From: Chloroflexota bacterium
GTDB lineage: Bacteria > Chloroflexota > Anaerolineae > Aggregatilineales > Phototrophicaceae
Length of the DNA stretch: 32,664 bases
Direction: 5' to 3'
NCBI GenBank assembly: GCA_011523705.1
Contig: WTGC01000076.1
Coordinates: 1 to 32,664, forward strand
This document shows positions 1 to 8,416 of this stretch, piece after piece. Under the pieces are notes generated by a model that saw only the letters and a program-made list of their open reading frames with translations, ran no database searches and was not told where the DNA came from. Both the position numbers and the translations under genes were made by a program. Numbering within the stretch: position 1 is the first letter of the stretch; the number at the start of each line of letters is the position of its first letter.

Positions 1-18
1 GGGTGGGGGGATGGGGTG
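1..18. repeat. G-rich tract at the left edge
   Basis: Four G-runs with short interruptions (GGGTGGGGGGATGGGG). This could form a G-quadruplex. The mirror tract CCCCCCATCCCCC lies at the right edge (about 32641-32655), so both ends carry the same G-rich element in opposite orientation. It is probably the edge of a dispersed intergenic repeat. Its role is unknown. Confidence 0.5.
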
Positions 19-62
19 TAATTGGCAACAAACCATGGCACAGTACTGGACAAGCCTTGTAG

Positions 63-83
63 GGGCGACCCACTGGGTCGCCC
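63..83. repeat. Palindromic repeat, copy 1
   Basis: A perfect inverted repeat with 10-nt arms GGGCGACCCA and TGGGTCGCCC around a single C. It is preceded by CTTGTAG. The GGGCGA/TCGCCC core recurs four more times in the window (108, 17643, 32546, 32592). It lies upstream of the sulfatase gene and encodes nothing. Confidence 0.85.
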
Positions 84-107
84 GCTGTCGTAAGCGCGTC
101 GGATTTC

Positions 108-128
108 GGGCGACTTGATAAGTCGCCC
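108..128. repeat. Palindromic repeat, copy 2
   Basis: A perfect inverted repeat with 9-nt arms GGGCGACTT and AAGTCGCCC and a 3-nt loop, followed by CCTACG. It starts 24 nt after copy 1, so the two form a pair. The sulfatase start codon follows 31 nt later, so a hairpin in the leader of that mRNA is possible. Confidence 0.85.
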
Positions 129-159
129 CTACGGCATTCACGGACTGAGGAATAGTTAA

Positions 160-1569
160 GTGAGCCGCCAACGACCAAACATCCTCTTTTTGATGAGCGA
201 CCAGCATCGCGCTGACGTCGCCGGATTTGCAGGCGCTGAGGTCGCGCGGACGCCGGCGCTTGATGAATTGGCGCGGACCGGCGTCGTTTTCAATAATGCC
301 TATACGCCAGCGCCAATCTGCATACCGGCGCGGCAAAGCATGGCGGCGGGCCAGCTGCCGCGGACTTGTGGCTGCGAGGTCTTCGGCGAAGACTTGGCGC
401 CTGGTCACATGACCTTCGCGCGGCGGCTGTCCCAATATGGCTATGCCACAGTGGCCTGCGGCAAACTTCACCACAACGGCGTCGATCAGATGGGGGGTTG
501 GACGCGGCGCATCGGCGACGGCATGAGCGTCCGCCACGACTTCATCGAGGGGCGAAATATGGAAGCGATGCGCGATCTGCCGCTGGCGACCGAGCACAAA
601 TGGTCGCAGGCGAAGGAGGTCAAGCGCGCTGGCGTCGGGCGGGGTCCCATCAACGGGCACGACGCCTACACGCTGGATGGCGCGCTGCGCTTTGTTGAGA
701 ATTTCTTCTCCGATCCCTACTACGACCGCGCCACACCGACGCGCCCGCTGATGCTGATGGTTAGTTTTGTGCGGCCTCACGTCCCCTTTCTCACGACCCA
801 CGAGAAGTTCACGTATTATCTAAACCGCGTCAGGCCGTATCTGGATGAATGCGCTTTTGAGCACCCCTTTCTCAGCAGCCGCGCGGTCAAGCCCAGGGTG
901 GACGTCAGCGAGCGCGAAGTGCGCCGGGCGACGGCGGCTTATTATGGCATGGTTGAGGGGATTGACGAAGATTACGGGAAAGTGCTGGCGGCGCTGGAAC
1001 ATGTGGGCCAGATCCTGGACGACTGGCTCATCATCTACACCAGCGATCATGGCGAGATGCTGGGCGAGCACGCCCTTTGGGAGAAGACCAAGTTCTTTGA
1101 GGGCAGCGTCAAGGTGCCTTTGATCATCCGTTTGCCTGGCGGCGCCAATGCCGGGCGCGTGGTCGAAGAGAATGTCAACCTCTGCGATTTATTCGCGACA
1201 ATATGCGAATTGACCGATGTGCCGTCGGTTGATGGCTTGGACAGCCGCAGCTTGGCGCCCCTGCTGAACGGGAAGAGCGCGAACTGGAACAACGAGACCA
1301 TTTCGCACTATGGCGGCACGCATCTGGGGCATGAAGAAAGCTTTGATCGTTACGAGAATTTGATGATCAAACGCGATCATCTCAAGTATCAGTACTATGG
1401 GCGCGACATGCCGGAAGTGCTGTTTGACTTGTCGCGGAATCCGGAAGAAACAGTCAACTTTGTTACGGATCCTCGTTATCGGGATGTCCTTGCCAGATTC
1501 CGCGCGCGGCGGGGCGAATTGGGTTACGGACCGAACGCGGCCCCCGATTATCAGAACGCGGGCTATTAG
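160..1569 (+). CDS. Sulfatase, choline-sulfatase-like
   Basis: Hydrolyses a sulfate ester (possibly a phosphonate monoester, since the families overlap). The fold is the alkaline phosphatase superfamily. The start of strand 1 carries the metal ligand D14 (SDQHR). The core C-x-P-x-R motif is CIPAR, with C54 as the residue expected to be converted to formylglycine. K102 and H104 (GKLH) match sulfate-binding residues, and D296-H297 (SDHGEM) supply further metal and active-site residues. The 469-residue length fits a single-domain sulfatase. The GKLH..G.DQ stretch and the C-terminal 'LFDL..NPEE..N' element resemble choline sulfatases. No signal peptide is visible, so it should act in the cytoplasm. 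The GTG start is supported by GAGG at 147-150. The importer genes begin 31 nt downstream, so its substrate may be what they import. The true sulfated substrate cannot be read from sequence. Confidence 0.9.
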   Translation: MSRQRPNILFLMSDQHRADVAGFAGAEVARTPALDELARTGVVFNNAYTPAPICIPARQSMAAGQLPRTCGCEVFGEDLAPGHMTFARRLSQYGYATVACGKLHHNGVDQMGGWTRRIGDGMSVRHDFIEGRNMEAMRDLPLATEHKWSQAKEVKRAGVGRGPINGHDAYTLDGALRFVENFFSDPYYDRATPTRPLMLMVSFVRPHVPFLTTHEKFTYYLNRVRPYLDECAFEHPFLSSRAVKPRVDVSEREVRRATAAYYGMVEGIDEDYGKVLAALEHVGQILDDWLIIYTSDHGEMLGEHALWEKTKFFEGSVKVPLIIRLPGGANAGRVVEENVNLCDLFATICELTDVPSVDGLDSRSLAPLLNGKSANWNNETISHYGGTHLGHEESFDRYENLMIKRDHLKYQYYGRDMPEVLFDLSRNPEETVNFVTDPRYRDVLARFRARRGELGYGPNAAPDYQNAGY

Positions 1570-1600
1570 ACTTGTGCTGTCGTTGAGGCATACCTGACCG

Positions 1601-2578
1601 ATGATCTGGTACATCGCGCGGCGCATTGTTTACTTGGTTCCAACCCTGTTGATCGTCTCGGTCATTGCCTTTCTGGTTATTCAACTGCCGCCGGGCGACT
1701 TCCTTGCTTCTCTCATTAGCAAGGCGGAAGAGACGATTGATCAAGCCCAGGTAGATGCCTTGCGCGAGCGATATGGGCTGGACGAACCGATTTACGTTCA
1801 GTACTGGAAGTGGATCAGCGGCATCATCACCAGAGGCGATTTTGGCGATTCATTCGAATGGAATAAGCCGGTCAGCGATTTGATCGGGGAGCGGCTTGCC
1901 CTCACCATGGTCATTTCGCTCTTGACACTGGCTTTTATATGGGTCGTCGCCATACCCATCGGCATTTACTCAGCTGTCAAGCAATACACTATCGGCGACT
2001 ATCTGGTGACCGTTGTCGGATTCATTGGCTTGGCGATTCCGAATTTCCTCTTGGCTTTGGTGCTGATGTACATCGCCTTCCGCTATTTTGGGCAGAGCGT
2101 CGGCGGGCTATTCTCGCCCGAATTCATCGTCGCCCCCTGGACGCTGGCACGCGTGCTCGATATGCTCAGCCACATTTGGCTGCCGGTGATCATCCTCGGG
2201 ACTTCGGGCACGGCGGCGCTGATTCGCGTGATGCGCGCCAACCTGCTCGATGAATTGTCCAAGCTATATGTGGATGCCGCTCGCGCGCGCGGCCTGTCGG
2301 AATTGAGATTGCTATTCAAATACCCGGTTCGCGTAGCCTTGAATCCCCTGGTGAGCGCGGTCGCCTGGGTCTTCCCGGCGCTGGTTTCGGGCTCGGCGAT
2401 TACTTCGATCGTATTGAATCTGCAAACGACCGGTCCCCTGCTCTATCGTTCGCTGCAAGCGCAGGACATGTACCTCGCTGGCAGCCTCATTTTGCTCGTA
2501 AGCATTCTCACCATCATTGGCACGCTGGTCTCCGATATTCTGCTGGCCTGGATTGATCCCCGGATACAGCTCCAATGA
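1601..2578 (+). CDS. Peptide/oligosaccharide-type ABC importer permease, OppB/DppB family
   Basis: First membrane subunit of an Opp/Dpp-family importer. An N-terminal membrane helix (about residues 5-28) ends in a QLPPGDF element typical of the family. Five more hydrophobic segments follow from about residue 100. The cytoplasmic coupling (EAA) loop is at about 225-245 and begins DAARARG. The 325-residue length is normal. The stop overlaps the next start (ATGA), so it is translationally coupled to the OppC subunit. Opp/Dpp transporters carry peptides, nickel or oligosaccharides. The flanking sulfatase and toroid enzyme suggest a carbohydrate or sulfated substrate here, which is an inference. 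Confidence 0.9.
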   Translation: MIWYIARRIVYLVPTLLIVSVIAFLVIQLPPGDFLASLISKAEETIDQAQVDALRERYGLDEPIYVQYWKWISGIITRGDFGDSFEWNKPVSDLIGERLALTMVISLLTLAFIWVVAIPIGIYSAVKQYTIGDYLVTVVGFIGLAIPNFLLALVLMYIAFRYFGQSVGGLFSPEFIVAPWTLARVLDMLSHIWLPVIILGTSGTAALIRVMRANLLDELSKLYVDAARARGLSELRLLFKYPVRVALNPLVSAVAWVFPALVSGSAITSIVLNLQTTGPLLYRSLQAQDMYLAGSLILLVSILTIIGTLVSDILLAWIDPRIQLQ

Positions 2579-3735
2579 CCAGCGCTTCAAGTCGTCCGCC
2601 AGTCGACATGCAGTCCGATCAGGCGACCGGGATTCAATCAGAAACGCGTATCGTCGTCGCCAATCAGTGGCAGTTGATTTGGTGGAAATTCCGCAAACAC
2701 CGGCTGGCGATGTTCGCCGGCGCCGTCACCGCGCTCTTCTATCTGGTGGCGCTATTCGCCGAGTTTATCGCGCCTTATTCAGCGGGGACTTATAGCGCTC
2801 AACACACCTTTCTGCCGCCGCAACCTGTACAGCTCTTCCAACAGACCGAAGGCGGCTGGCGCTTTTTCCCGCATGTCTATGGTCACAAGGTGCATGTCGA
2901 TCAGGAATCTTACAAGCGCACTTATGTCCTTGACGAGACGGTGGTCTATCCGGTCGGCTTGTTCGTGCGCGGTGAAGAATACAAGCTGTGGGGCTTGTTT
3001 GCGCTGGACCGCCATCTGATCGGCGCCGCGAAATATGGCGACCCTGTGCACCTTATTGGAACGGATCGTCTGGGGCGTGATGTGCTAAGCCGAACGATTC
3101 ATGGCACGCGGGTGTCGATGTCGGTCGGCTTGGTCGGCGTCGGATTGAGCCTGCTGCTGGGCGTGATTCTGGGCGGCATCTCCGGTTATTATGGCGGTCT
3201 GGTGGATAACTTGATCCAGCGAACCATCGAGATTCTTCGCTCCTTGCCGACGATTCCGCTATGGATGGGCTTGTCAGCCGCCATACCGCTGACCTGGCCA
3301 CCAGTGCGCGTCTATTTTGCAATCACTGTGCTGTTGTCATTGATCGGCTGGACAACACTGGCGCGCGAGGTGCGCGGCCGTTTTCTCTCGCTCAAAACCG
3401 AGGACTTTGTCATCGCGGCGCGCTTGGATGGCGTACGGGAAATGCAGATCATCATCCGTCACATGGTGCCTTCCATGACCAGTCATATCATCGCCTCGGT
3501 AACCTTGGCGATCCCCGGCATGATCCTAGCGGAGACGGCGCTCAGTTTCCTGGGCATCGGGCTGCGGCCCCCCGTCGTCAGTTGGGGCGTTCTGCTTCAA
3601 GAGGCGCAGAATGTCCGCTCTATTGCGACAGCGCCCTGGCTGCTTTTTCCGGGATTGGCGGTTGTTGTCGCTGTATTGGGCATGAATTTCTTAGGAGACG
3701 GTTTGAGAGATGCAGCCGACCCATACCAGACTTGA
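2575..3735 (+). CDS. ABC importer permease, OppC/DppC family, with large extracytoplasmic insert
   Basis: Second membrane subunit of the importer. A hydrophilic N-terminus (1-40) leads into a membrane helix (about 44-65). The family motif GTDRLGRD lies at about residue 162, and the coupling loop is at about 281-300 (AARLDGV). At 386 residues it is longer than the usual 280-300. The extra length is about 75 residues between helix 1 and the GTD motif, with many aromatic and charged residues (for example EEYKLWG). The second OppC in this window lacks it. The insert faces outside the membrane and may contact the binding protein. It starts inside the upstream stop (ATGA) and ends 26 nt into the next gene. 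Confidence 0.9.
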   Translation: MTSASSRPPVDMQSDQATGIQSETRIVVANQWQLIWWKFRKHRLAMFAGAVTALFYLVALFAEFIAPYSAGTYSAQHTFLPPQPVQLFQQTEGGWRFFPHVYGHKVHVDQESYKRTYVLDETVVYPVGLFVRGEEYKLWGLFALDRHLIGAAKYGDPVHLIGTDRLGRDVLSRTIHGTRVSMSVGLVGVGLSLLLGVILGGISGYYGGLVDNLIQRTIEILRSLPTIPLWMGLSAAIPLTWPPVRVYFAITVLLSLIGWTTLAREVRGRFLSLKTEDFVIAARLDGVREMQIIIRHMVPSMTSHIIASVTLAIPGMILAETALSFLGIGLRPPVVSWGVLLQEAQNVRSIATAPWLLFPGLAVVVAVLGMNFLGDGLRDAADPYQT

Positions 3736-4783
3736 GGAGACAGGCGCAAAGGACGCTGAGCGCTTGCTCGAAGTCAGGGACCTGAAGACGCATTTCTTCG
3801 CCGATGAGGGCGTCGTCAGGGCTGTGGATGGCGTCAACCTTTCCCTGAAGCGAGGCCAGACGCTTTGCGTGGTGGGGGAATCTGGCTGCGGCAAATCGGT
3901 GACGGCGCGCTCCATCTTGCGCATCGTGCCCAGCCCAGGACAGATCGTCGCTGGCGAGATTAACTTCCGGCAGCGTGATGGCAGTACCATCGACTTGGCG
4001 GAGATGAATCCCAAAGGGCGCGAGATTCGCCGTATTCGCGGCGGCGAGATTAGCATGATCTTTCAAGAGCCCATGTCCTCACTCAGCCCAGTGCATACCA
4101 TTGGCAGCCAGATCATGGAAGCGATCTTGCTACACCTTCCCGTGACGCGGGGGGAGGCGCGCAAACGAGCGGCTTACATGCTTGACCTGGTCGGCATACC
4201 ACGAGCGAGCGAACAGCTGGACGCCTATTCCTTCGAGCTTTCCGGCGGAATGCGTCAGCGCGCCATGATCGCGATTGCGCTGGCCTGCGAGCCGCAGCTG
4301 CTGATCGCCGATGAACCGACTACCGCGTTGGATGTCACGACGCAGGCGAATATCCTCGACCTCATTCGCGACTTGCAGCAGGACAGCGGCATGTCTGTGC
4401 TCTTCATCACCCATGATCTGGGGGTGGTCGCCGAAATCGCTGACGATGTTGTGGTCATGTATCTCGGGCGGGATGTGGAAAGCGGTGATGTTGATTCCAT
4501 CTTCCATGACGCCAAGCATCCTTATACGCGCGCGCTACTGCAATCCATTCCCCGCTACGACAGTCGGGACAATCAAAGGCTGTACTCGATTAAGGGCACC
4601 GTTCCGCATCCATTTGACCGCCCGAGTGGCTGTCCCTTTCATCCGCGCTGCGACGATTTCATCGCTGAACAGTGCAACCGAATCGACCCGCCTCGCCACC
4701 GATTCCGCGGCCACCACAGCGTTCGCTGCCTGCTTTATTCGACCGCGGAGGAAGCGCCAACCCAAAAGGATGTGCACCCTTGA
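3710..4783 (+). CDS. ABC importer ATP-binding protein, OppD/DppD family
   Basis: ATPase subunit of the importer. Walker A is GESGCGKS at 56-63, the signature is LSGGMRQR at 177-184, and Walker B is LLIADEPT at 197-204, followed by the ITHDLG switch histidine. The C-terminal Opp/Dpp extension (HPYTRALL, then a cysteine-containing GCPFHPRC stretch) marks the Opp/Dpp family. The 357 residues are slightly longer than usual. The ATG overlaps the end of oppC by 26 nt and has AGGAG at 3693-3697. A more upstream start would extend further into oppC and is unlikely. Confidence 0.92.
   Translation: MQPTHTRLEETGAKDAERLLEVRDLKTHFFADEGVVRAVDGVNLSLKRGQTLCVVGESGCGKSVTARSILRIVPSPGQIVAGEINFRQRDGSTIDLAEMNPKGREIRRIRGGEISMIFQEPMSSLSPVHTIGSQIMEAILLHLPVTRGEARKRAAYMLDLVGIPRASEQLDAYSFELSGGMRQRAMIAIALACEPQLLIADEPTTALDVTTQANILDLIRDLQQDSGMSVLFITHDLGVVAEIADDVVVMYLGRDVESGDVDSIFHDAKHPYTRALLQSIPRYDSRDNQRLYSIKGTVPHPFDRPSGCPFHPRCDDFIAEQCNRIDPPRHRFRGHHSVRCLLYSTAEEAPTQKDVHP
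4764..4770 (+). promoter_or_regulatory. Ribosome binding site that decides the TTG start of OppF
   Basis: AAAAGGA ends 9 nt before the TTG at 4780, which overlaps the OppD stop as TTGA. The in-frame ATG at 4672 would overlap OppD by 112 nt. It would also add a proline-rich stretch with no family similarity, so the TTG start is preferred. Confidence 0.6.
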
Positions 4784-5853
4784 ACGGCAGATCTGACAAC
4801 CAGCCGGCGAACAGCAGCGTCGAACCCTTGTTGGAGGTTCGCAATCTCCACATGCAGTTTCCCATTCGGCGGGGCGCCTTTCGCCGGACGGTCGGTTTCG
4901 TCAAAGCGGTCAATGATGTCAGCTTTCATATCCGCCCGGGCGAAACCCTCAGCCTCGTCGGTGAATCCGGCTGTGGCAAGACGACCACGGGCCGCTGCAT
5001 TGTGCGCGTTTACGAGCCGACTTCGGGTCAGATTCTGTATCAAGCGGATGAGCTAGAGCGCATTGATTTAGCCGGATTGGACAACCGTGATCTCAGGCCC
5101 TTCCGCCGCGAGATTCGGATGATCTTTCAGGACCCGTTTTCGTCCTTGAATCCGCGGCTGTCGATCCTGCAGATCGTTGGCGAGTCGCTTAAGGTGAATC
5201 AGGTCGCCAGCGGATCCGAATTGGAAGACCAGGTGGCGTCGCTATTGAGGCGGGTCGGTTTGCGACCGGAATACATCCGGCGTTATCCGCACGCGTTCAG
5301 CGGTGGCGAGCGACAGCGCATCGGCATCGCCCGCGCGCTCGCCTTGAATCCGCGGCTGATCGTCGCTGACGAGGCGGTCTCCGCCCTGGATGTATCAGTG
5401 CAGGCGCAGATACTGAATCTCTTGCAAGACTTGCAGGAAGAGCTAAACCTGACTTATCTGTTCATCGCCCATGACCTCAGCGTGGTGGAGCATATCAGCC
5501 ATCGCGTCGCGGTGATGTATGTCGGCAAGATCGTTGAACTGGCGGCGACCGAAGATCTCTTTAGAAATCCGCTGCACCCCTATACCGAAGCGCTGCTGTC
5601 GGCGGTGCCCAAGCCGGATCCGCGTTTGCGTAATAAAGGCGCGCGAATACGCCTCGCGGGAGAAGTCGCCGACCCGAGCAATCCCCCGAGCGGATGTTAT
5701 TTTCAGCCGCGTTGCCCCTATGCCGAGGAGCGCTGTCGACAGGAAGAACCGGCGGTTCGCGAAATCGAGAAGGATCGCTGGGTGGCCTGCCATTTTGCCG
5801 AGGAGCTCGACTTGCAAGGCTTTGAAGCGATCGGGTCGACGGCGAAGAGTTAA
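4780..5853 (+). CDS. ABC importer ATP-binding protein, OppF/DppF family
   Basis: Second ATPase of the importer, pairing with OppD. From the TTG start the protein has 357 residues, with Walker A GESGCGKT at 61-68, the FSGGERQR signature and Walker [11 protein letters not shown] (DEAV replaces the usual DEPT, a common OppF variant). The AHDLSVV switch and the C-terminal Opp/Dpp extension ([17 protein letters not shown]) follow. The insert '[16 protein letters not shown]' before Walker A is the usual OppF feature. Start choice is discussed in the ribosome binding site entry at 4764. An imperfectly bounded hairpin (CGCGC, loop ATTTA, GCGCG) lies just after the stop at 5857-5871, before the next gene. 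Confidence 0.9.
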   Translation: MNGRSDNQPANSSVEPLLEVRNLHMQFPIRRGAFRRTVGFVKAVNDVSFHIRPGETLSLVGESGCGKTTTGRCIVRVYEPTSGQILYQADELERIDLAGLDNRDLRPFRREIRMIFQDPFSSLNPRLSILQIVGESLKVNQVASGSELEDQVASLLRRVGLRPEYIRRYPHAFSGGERQRIGIARALALNPRLIVADEAVSALDVSVQAQILNLLQDLQEELNLTYLFIAHDLSVVEHISHRVAVMYVGKIVELAATEDLFRNPLHPYTEALLSAVPKPDPRLRNKGARIRLAGEVADPSNPPSGCYFQPRCPYAEERCRQEEPAVREIEKDRWVACHFAEELDLQGFEAIGSTAKS

Positions 5854-5886
5854 TCCCGCGCATTTAGCGCGAAAGGACTGCGAACG

Positions 5887-7959
5887 ATGCTGGAACCAGC
5901 CGATATATTCCCGCGAGCGGATGATGCCGCGCCGCTCGTATACGACCCCGAAGTGCAGTTGGTGGCCGCCACAATCGACAATGGCGTATTTCATTCCGCC
6001 TGGATGTCGGCCGAGTATGCCGTCGCCTTGGTTGAGCGCGGGTCGGCGGCCGAGATTGAGCGCGCCGAAGCGGTCATCCATGCCGTCCTCGGTTGCCAGG
6101 ATACCGATAGGCGCTCACCTCACTACGGCAACTTCAGGTGGGAGCAGGAAGATGAAGCGGTGGAAGACTTGAACGCCGTGCAATTTGTGCTCATCCGCTT
6201 GATTCCGCTACTGCTGAGCCGATCGAATCGCTTGTCGGGCGAGCTCGTTGAGCGGGCGCGGGCGCGCATCGGCCTGGGCTTGGACGCAATCCGCCGGATT
6301 GATGTTTCTCCCAAGTATTCGAACATCGTCGCGCAGGACATTGCCAATTCAGTCTTGGGCGGTCAACTCTTGAATATGCCGGCATACACGGAGCGCGGCG
6401 CGAGCAAACTTCGCATGTGGTTGAACGTCATAGATGAAAGCGGCATCCCGCATGAATACAACAGCCCGACCTATTCCTTTGTTCTCATCGAAGCGCTGCA
6501 CAAGATCGTCGCGCTTTCGGAACATGCGCAAGCCAGCATGCTCGCGCGGCTGATCTTAGCGCGCATCGGCTTGAGCGTCGCCCTGCGCTTGCATCCGGAA
6601 ACGGGCCGCCTGGCGCCGCCACACTGCCGCGCCTATTATCCGTCCCTGGTTTGCTCAACGGCGGCCGAAGCCTCCGTATTCGCTGGGAAGATAGAAACAG
6701 GCATGCTACCGGCTTGGCTTGAGACCGTGCGGAGGCAACGCCCCATCCCGCTGCAAGTGAGCGAAACATCCGATGCCGGCGCGGGCGTGGTGATCAGCAG
6801 CTACCTGGATGCTGCATTCAGCCTCGGCGTCGCGACGCAAGAGCTGGCGACGCAATCGAACCGCTTCATCAGCAATCAATCGAATGTCTTCTCGATTCAG
6901 TACAGAAGACCGAATAAGCCCAATCCGGGCGTGGTTTTCTCCCGCTATTTGATCAATGACAATTGGCTTGGCGACTTCCGCACTACGCCTTCGCGGTCGA
7001 GCGATCAGGTCTTCCGCGATGAAGGCAGCTTTCGCGGCATGCTTGCGGGTCCGCGCGCATTCGGTCTGTATACTTCGCGCCAATTGGACGCCTGGTCTCG
7101 CTGTTATAGCGCCAAAGCCGCCTTGATCTGGAGCAGCGCGGACGACGTCGATGAGATTTGGGTCGATGGATTGCCCGTCGGCGACCTGCCGGCGAATATT
7201 CCAGAGGGCTCAACAATTGTAGTGGCATGCGGTGATGTCTATATCTTGATTCGAGCGCTCTCGCGCACGAGGCTTGGCCTTGAGGCGCCCATCCGCATCG
7301 TGGAGCATCGCGGCTGCCTGGTACTTGAGATGTACAACTATCGCGGACCGGCAAAGACTTTCTGGGAATTGGCGAATCCCGGCGCCTTTTTCCAGGGCTA
7401 CGTCCGCAACGGCTTTTTCGTCGAGGTCGCGGCAAGAAATCGATATGGCAGCGGCAAAGACCTGCACGAAGCATTCGCCGCCGGGCAGCTCGAGGAAGAG
7501 CTCGAGGACGCGCAAACCTTTGATGGCGCCAACGAACGGCAGTGGCGCCTGGCTTATCGCCGGGACGACATTGCGCTTGGCATGGATGTCGATCTGATGC
7601 GCTGGCGGATCCAGCGGCGCTGGGCGGATGGGGCGAAGCTCGGCTTCCCCATGCTAGCCTCCCCCGTCGCCCATGAGAGTCGTTCGGGGCTGATAGAGTT
7701 GGGGAGCGCTCGCTTGTCTTGCGGCAGGAATGCAGCCTGGCTGGCTGCCATCCCCGAAACGGACTTGTGGGTGGCCGCCTATCATGGTCCGGAGGCGTCG
7801 GCGTTGACGCTGGACAAAGCGGAGAAGCAAGTGCACCTGGAATCTTTGCAAGCTGGAATCGTGCTGTGGGATAAGGGGCAGGTCACCATTGAGGCGCTGG
7901 GGCTGCAAGGCGAGCCGCGCGTGAATGGCGCCGATTCGGTGCGGGTCATCCGCCATTGA
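5887..7959 (+). CDS. Uncharacterised protein, probable alpha/alpha-toroid carbohydrate-active enzyme
   Basis: A 690-residue protein that I cannot assign to a named family. The N-terminal half (about 1-300) is helical, in the style of six-hairpin toroids. The second half is strand-rich and resembles the beta-sandwich of polysaccharide lyases such as heparinase II/III. Two conspicuous motifs are HEYNSPTY (189-196) and H-P-E-T-G-R-L-A-P-P-H-C-R-A-Y (from H236). I recall the same pair of motifs from an uncharacterised family in fungi and bacteria. There is no signal peptide. A ribosome site (AAAGGA, 5872-5877) precedes the ATG by 9 nt. It follows a sulfatase and an oligomer importer on the same strand, so a role in breaking down an imported sulfated glycan is plausible. 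This is context, not proof. Confidence 0.6.
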   Translation: MLEPADIFPRADDAAPLVYDPEVQLVAATIDNGVFHSAWMSAEYAVALVERGSAAEIERAEAVIHAVLGCQDTDRRSPHYGNFRWEQEDEAVEDLNAVQFVLIRLIPLLLSRSNRLSGELVERARARIGLGLDAIRRIDVSPKYSNIVAQDIANSVLGGQLLNMPAYTERGASKLRMWLNVIDESGIPHEYNSPTYSFVLIEALHKIVALSEHAQASMLARLILARIGLSVALRLHPETGRLAPPHCRAYYPSLVCSTAAEASVFAGKIETGMLPAWLETVRRQRPIPLQVSETSDAGAGVVISSYLDAAFSLGVATQELATQSNRFISNQSNVFSIQYRRPNKPNPGVVFSRYLINDNWLGDFRTTPSRSSDQVFRDEGSFRGMLAGPRAFGLYTSRQLDAWSRCYSAKAALIWSSADDVDEIWVDGLPVGDLPANIPEGSTIVVACGDVYILIRALSRTRLGLEAPIRIVEHRGCLVLEMYNYRGPAKTFWELANPGAFFQGYVRNGFFVEVAARNRYGSGKDLHEAFAAGQLEEELEDAQTFDGANERQWRLAYRRDDIALGMDVDLMRWRIQRRWADGAKLGFPMLASPVAHESRSGLIELGSARLSCGRNAAWLAAIPETDLWVAAYHGPEASALTLDKAEKQVHLESLQAGIVLWDKGQVTIEALGLQGEPRVNGADSVRVIRH

Positions 7960-8028
7960 GGGAGAACGCTGGCCGGCTTAGCCTCGCGCGGATAGATTCG
8001 TCTCAGGCGCAGGGAAGGTACTGCTGCC

Positions 8029-8379
8029 CTACCAGCCGATTGACAGCAGGAAACTGCGGACAATGCCCGCGCCGACAGTTGCAACGAAAACCCAAGTAAG
8101 GAGGACGATTACAATAGAAGCGCAGCCAAAACCGAGGCCAAACTTAAAACCGCTTTCAAAATCCAGCTTGACCTGCATCTCGGTACCTAGCATCTTGTTG
8201 CTCAATGTTCGTTTCTCCTCTGCAATGGACTCAGAGCGGAGATTGGCTTTGTCAAGCCCACGTGAGGTTGCTTCGATAGTGCTGTCGTACATCCCCCCGA
8301 CATTTTTCTGAGGCTTGGTACCAGTATTGATTAGGATGTTTCCATACCTACTCTGACCTGGTTTCTGTTCTTCGCTCAT
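8029..8379 (-). CDS. Hypothetical small membrane protein
   Basis: A 116-residue protein. About 75 hydrophilic residues rich in K, E, S and N are followed by a C-terminal hydrophobic region (about 78-115), with one clear membrane helix (SIVIVLLTWVFVATV) and perhaps a second. I recognise no family. The start at 8379 is chosen because AAGGGAAG precedes it at a good distance. The longer reading frame upstream would overlap the amidohydrolase gene. It is the last gene of the minus-strand block, 37 nt after the amidohydrolase, and converges with the 690-residue gene. Its base composition looks somewhat less GC-rich than its neighbours. Confidence 0.6.
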   Translation of the reverse strand: MSEEQKPGQSRYGNILINTGTKPQKNVGGMYDSTIEATSRGLDKANLRSESIAEEKRTLSNKMLGTEMQVKLDFESGFKFGLGFGCASIVIVLLTWVFVATVGAGIVRSFLLSIGW

Positions 8380-8416
8380 AATTGCTTCCCTTTCCGTTTG
8401 TTGAATTGAGTCGGCG

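Noticed and set aside
1..132. CRISPR array
   Set aside because: The repeats are palindromes of 21 nt in pairs with 24-nt gaps. There is no regular array of three or more direct repeats, and no cas gene.
4672..4779. Upstream ATG for the first OppF (393 residues)
   Set aside because: It would overlap OppD by 112 nt and add a proline-rich tail with no family match. The TTG with AAAAGGA and TTGA overlap is better.
7960..8028. Terminator between the convergent genes
   Set aside because: I found no stem followed by a T-run on either strand, only short GC-rich complementarity.
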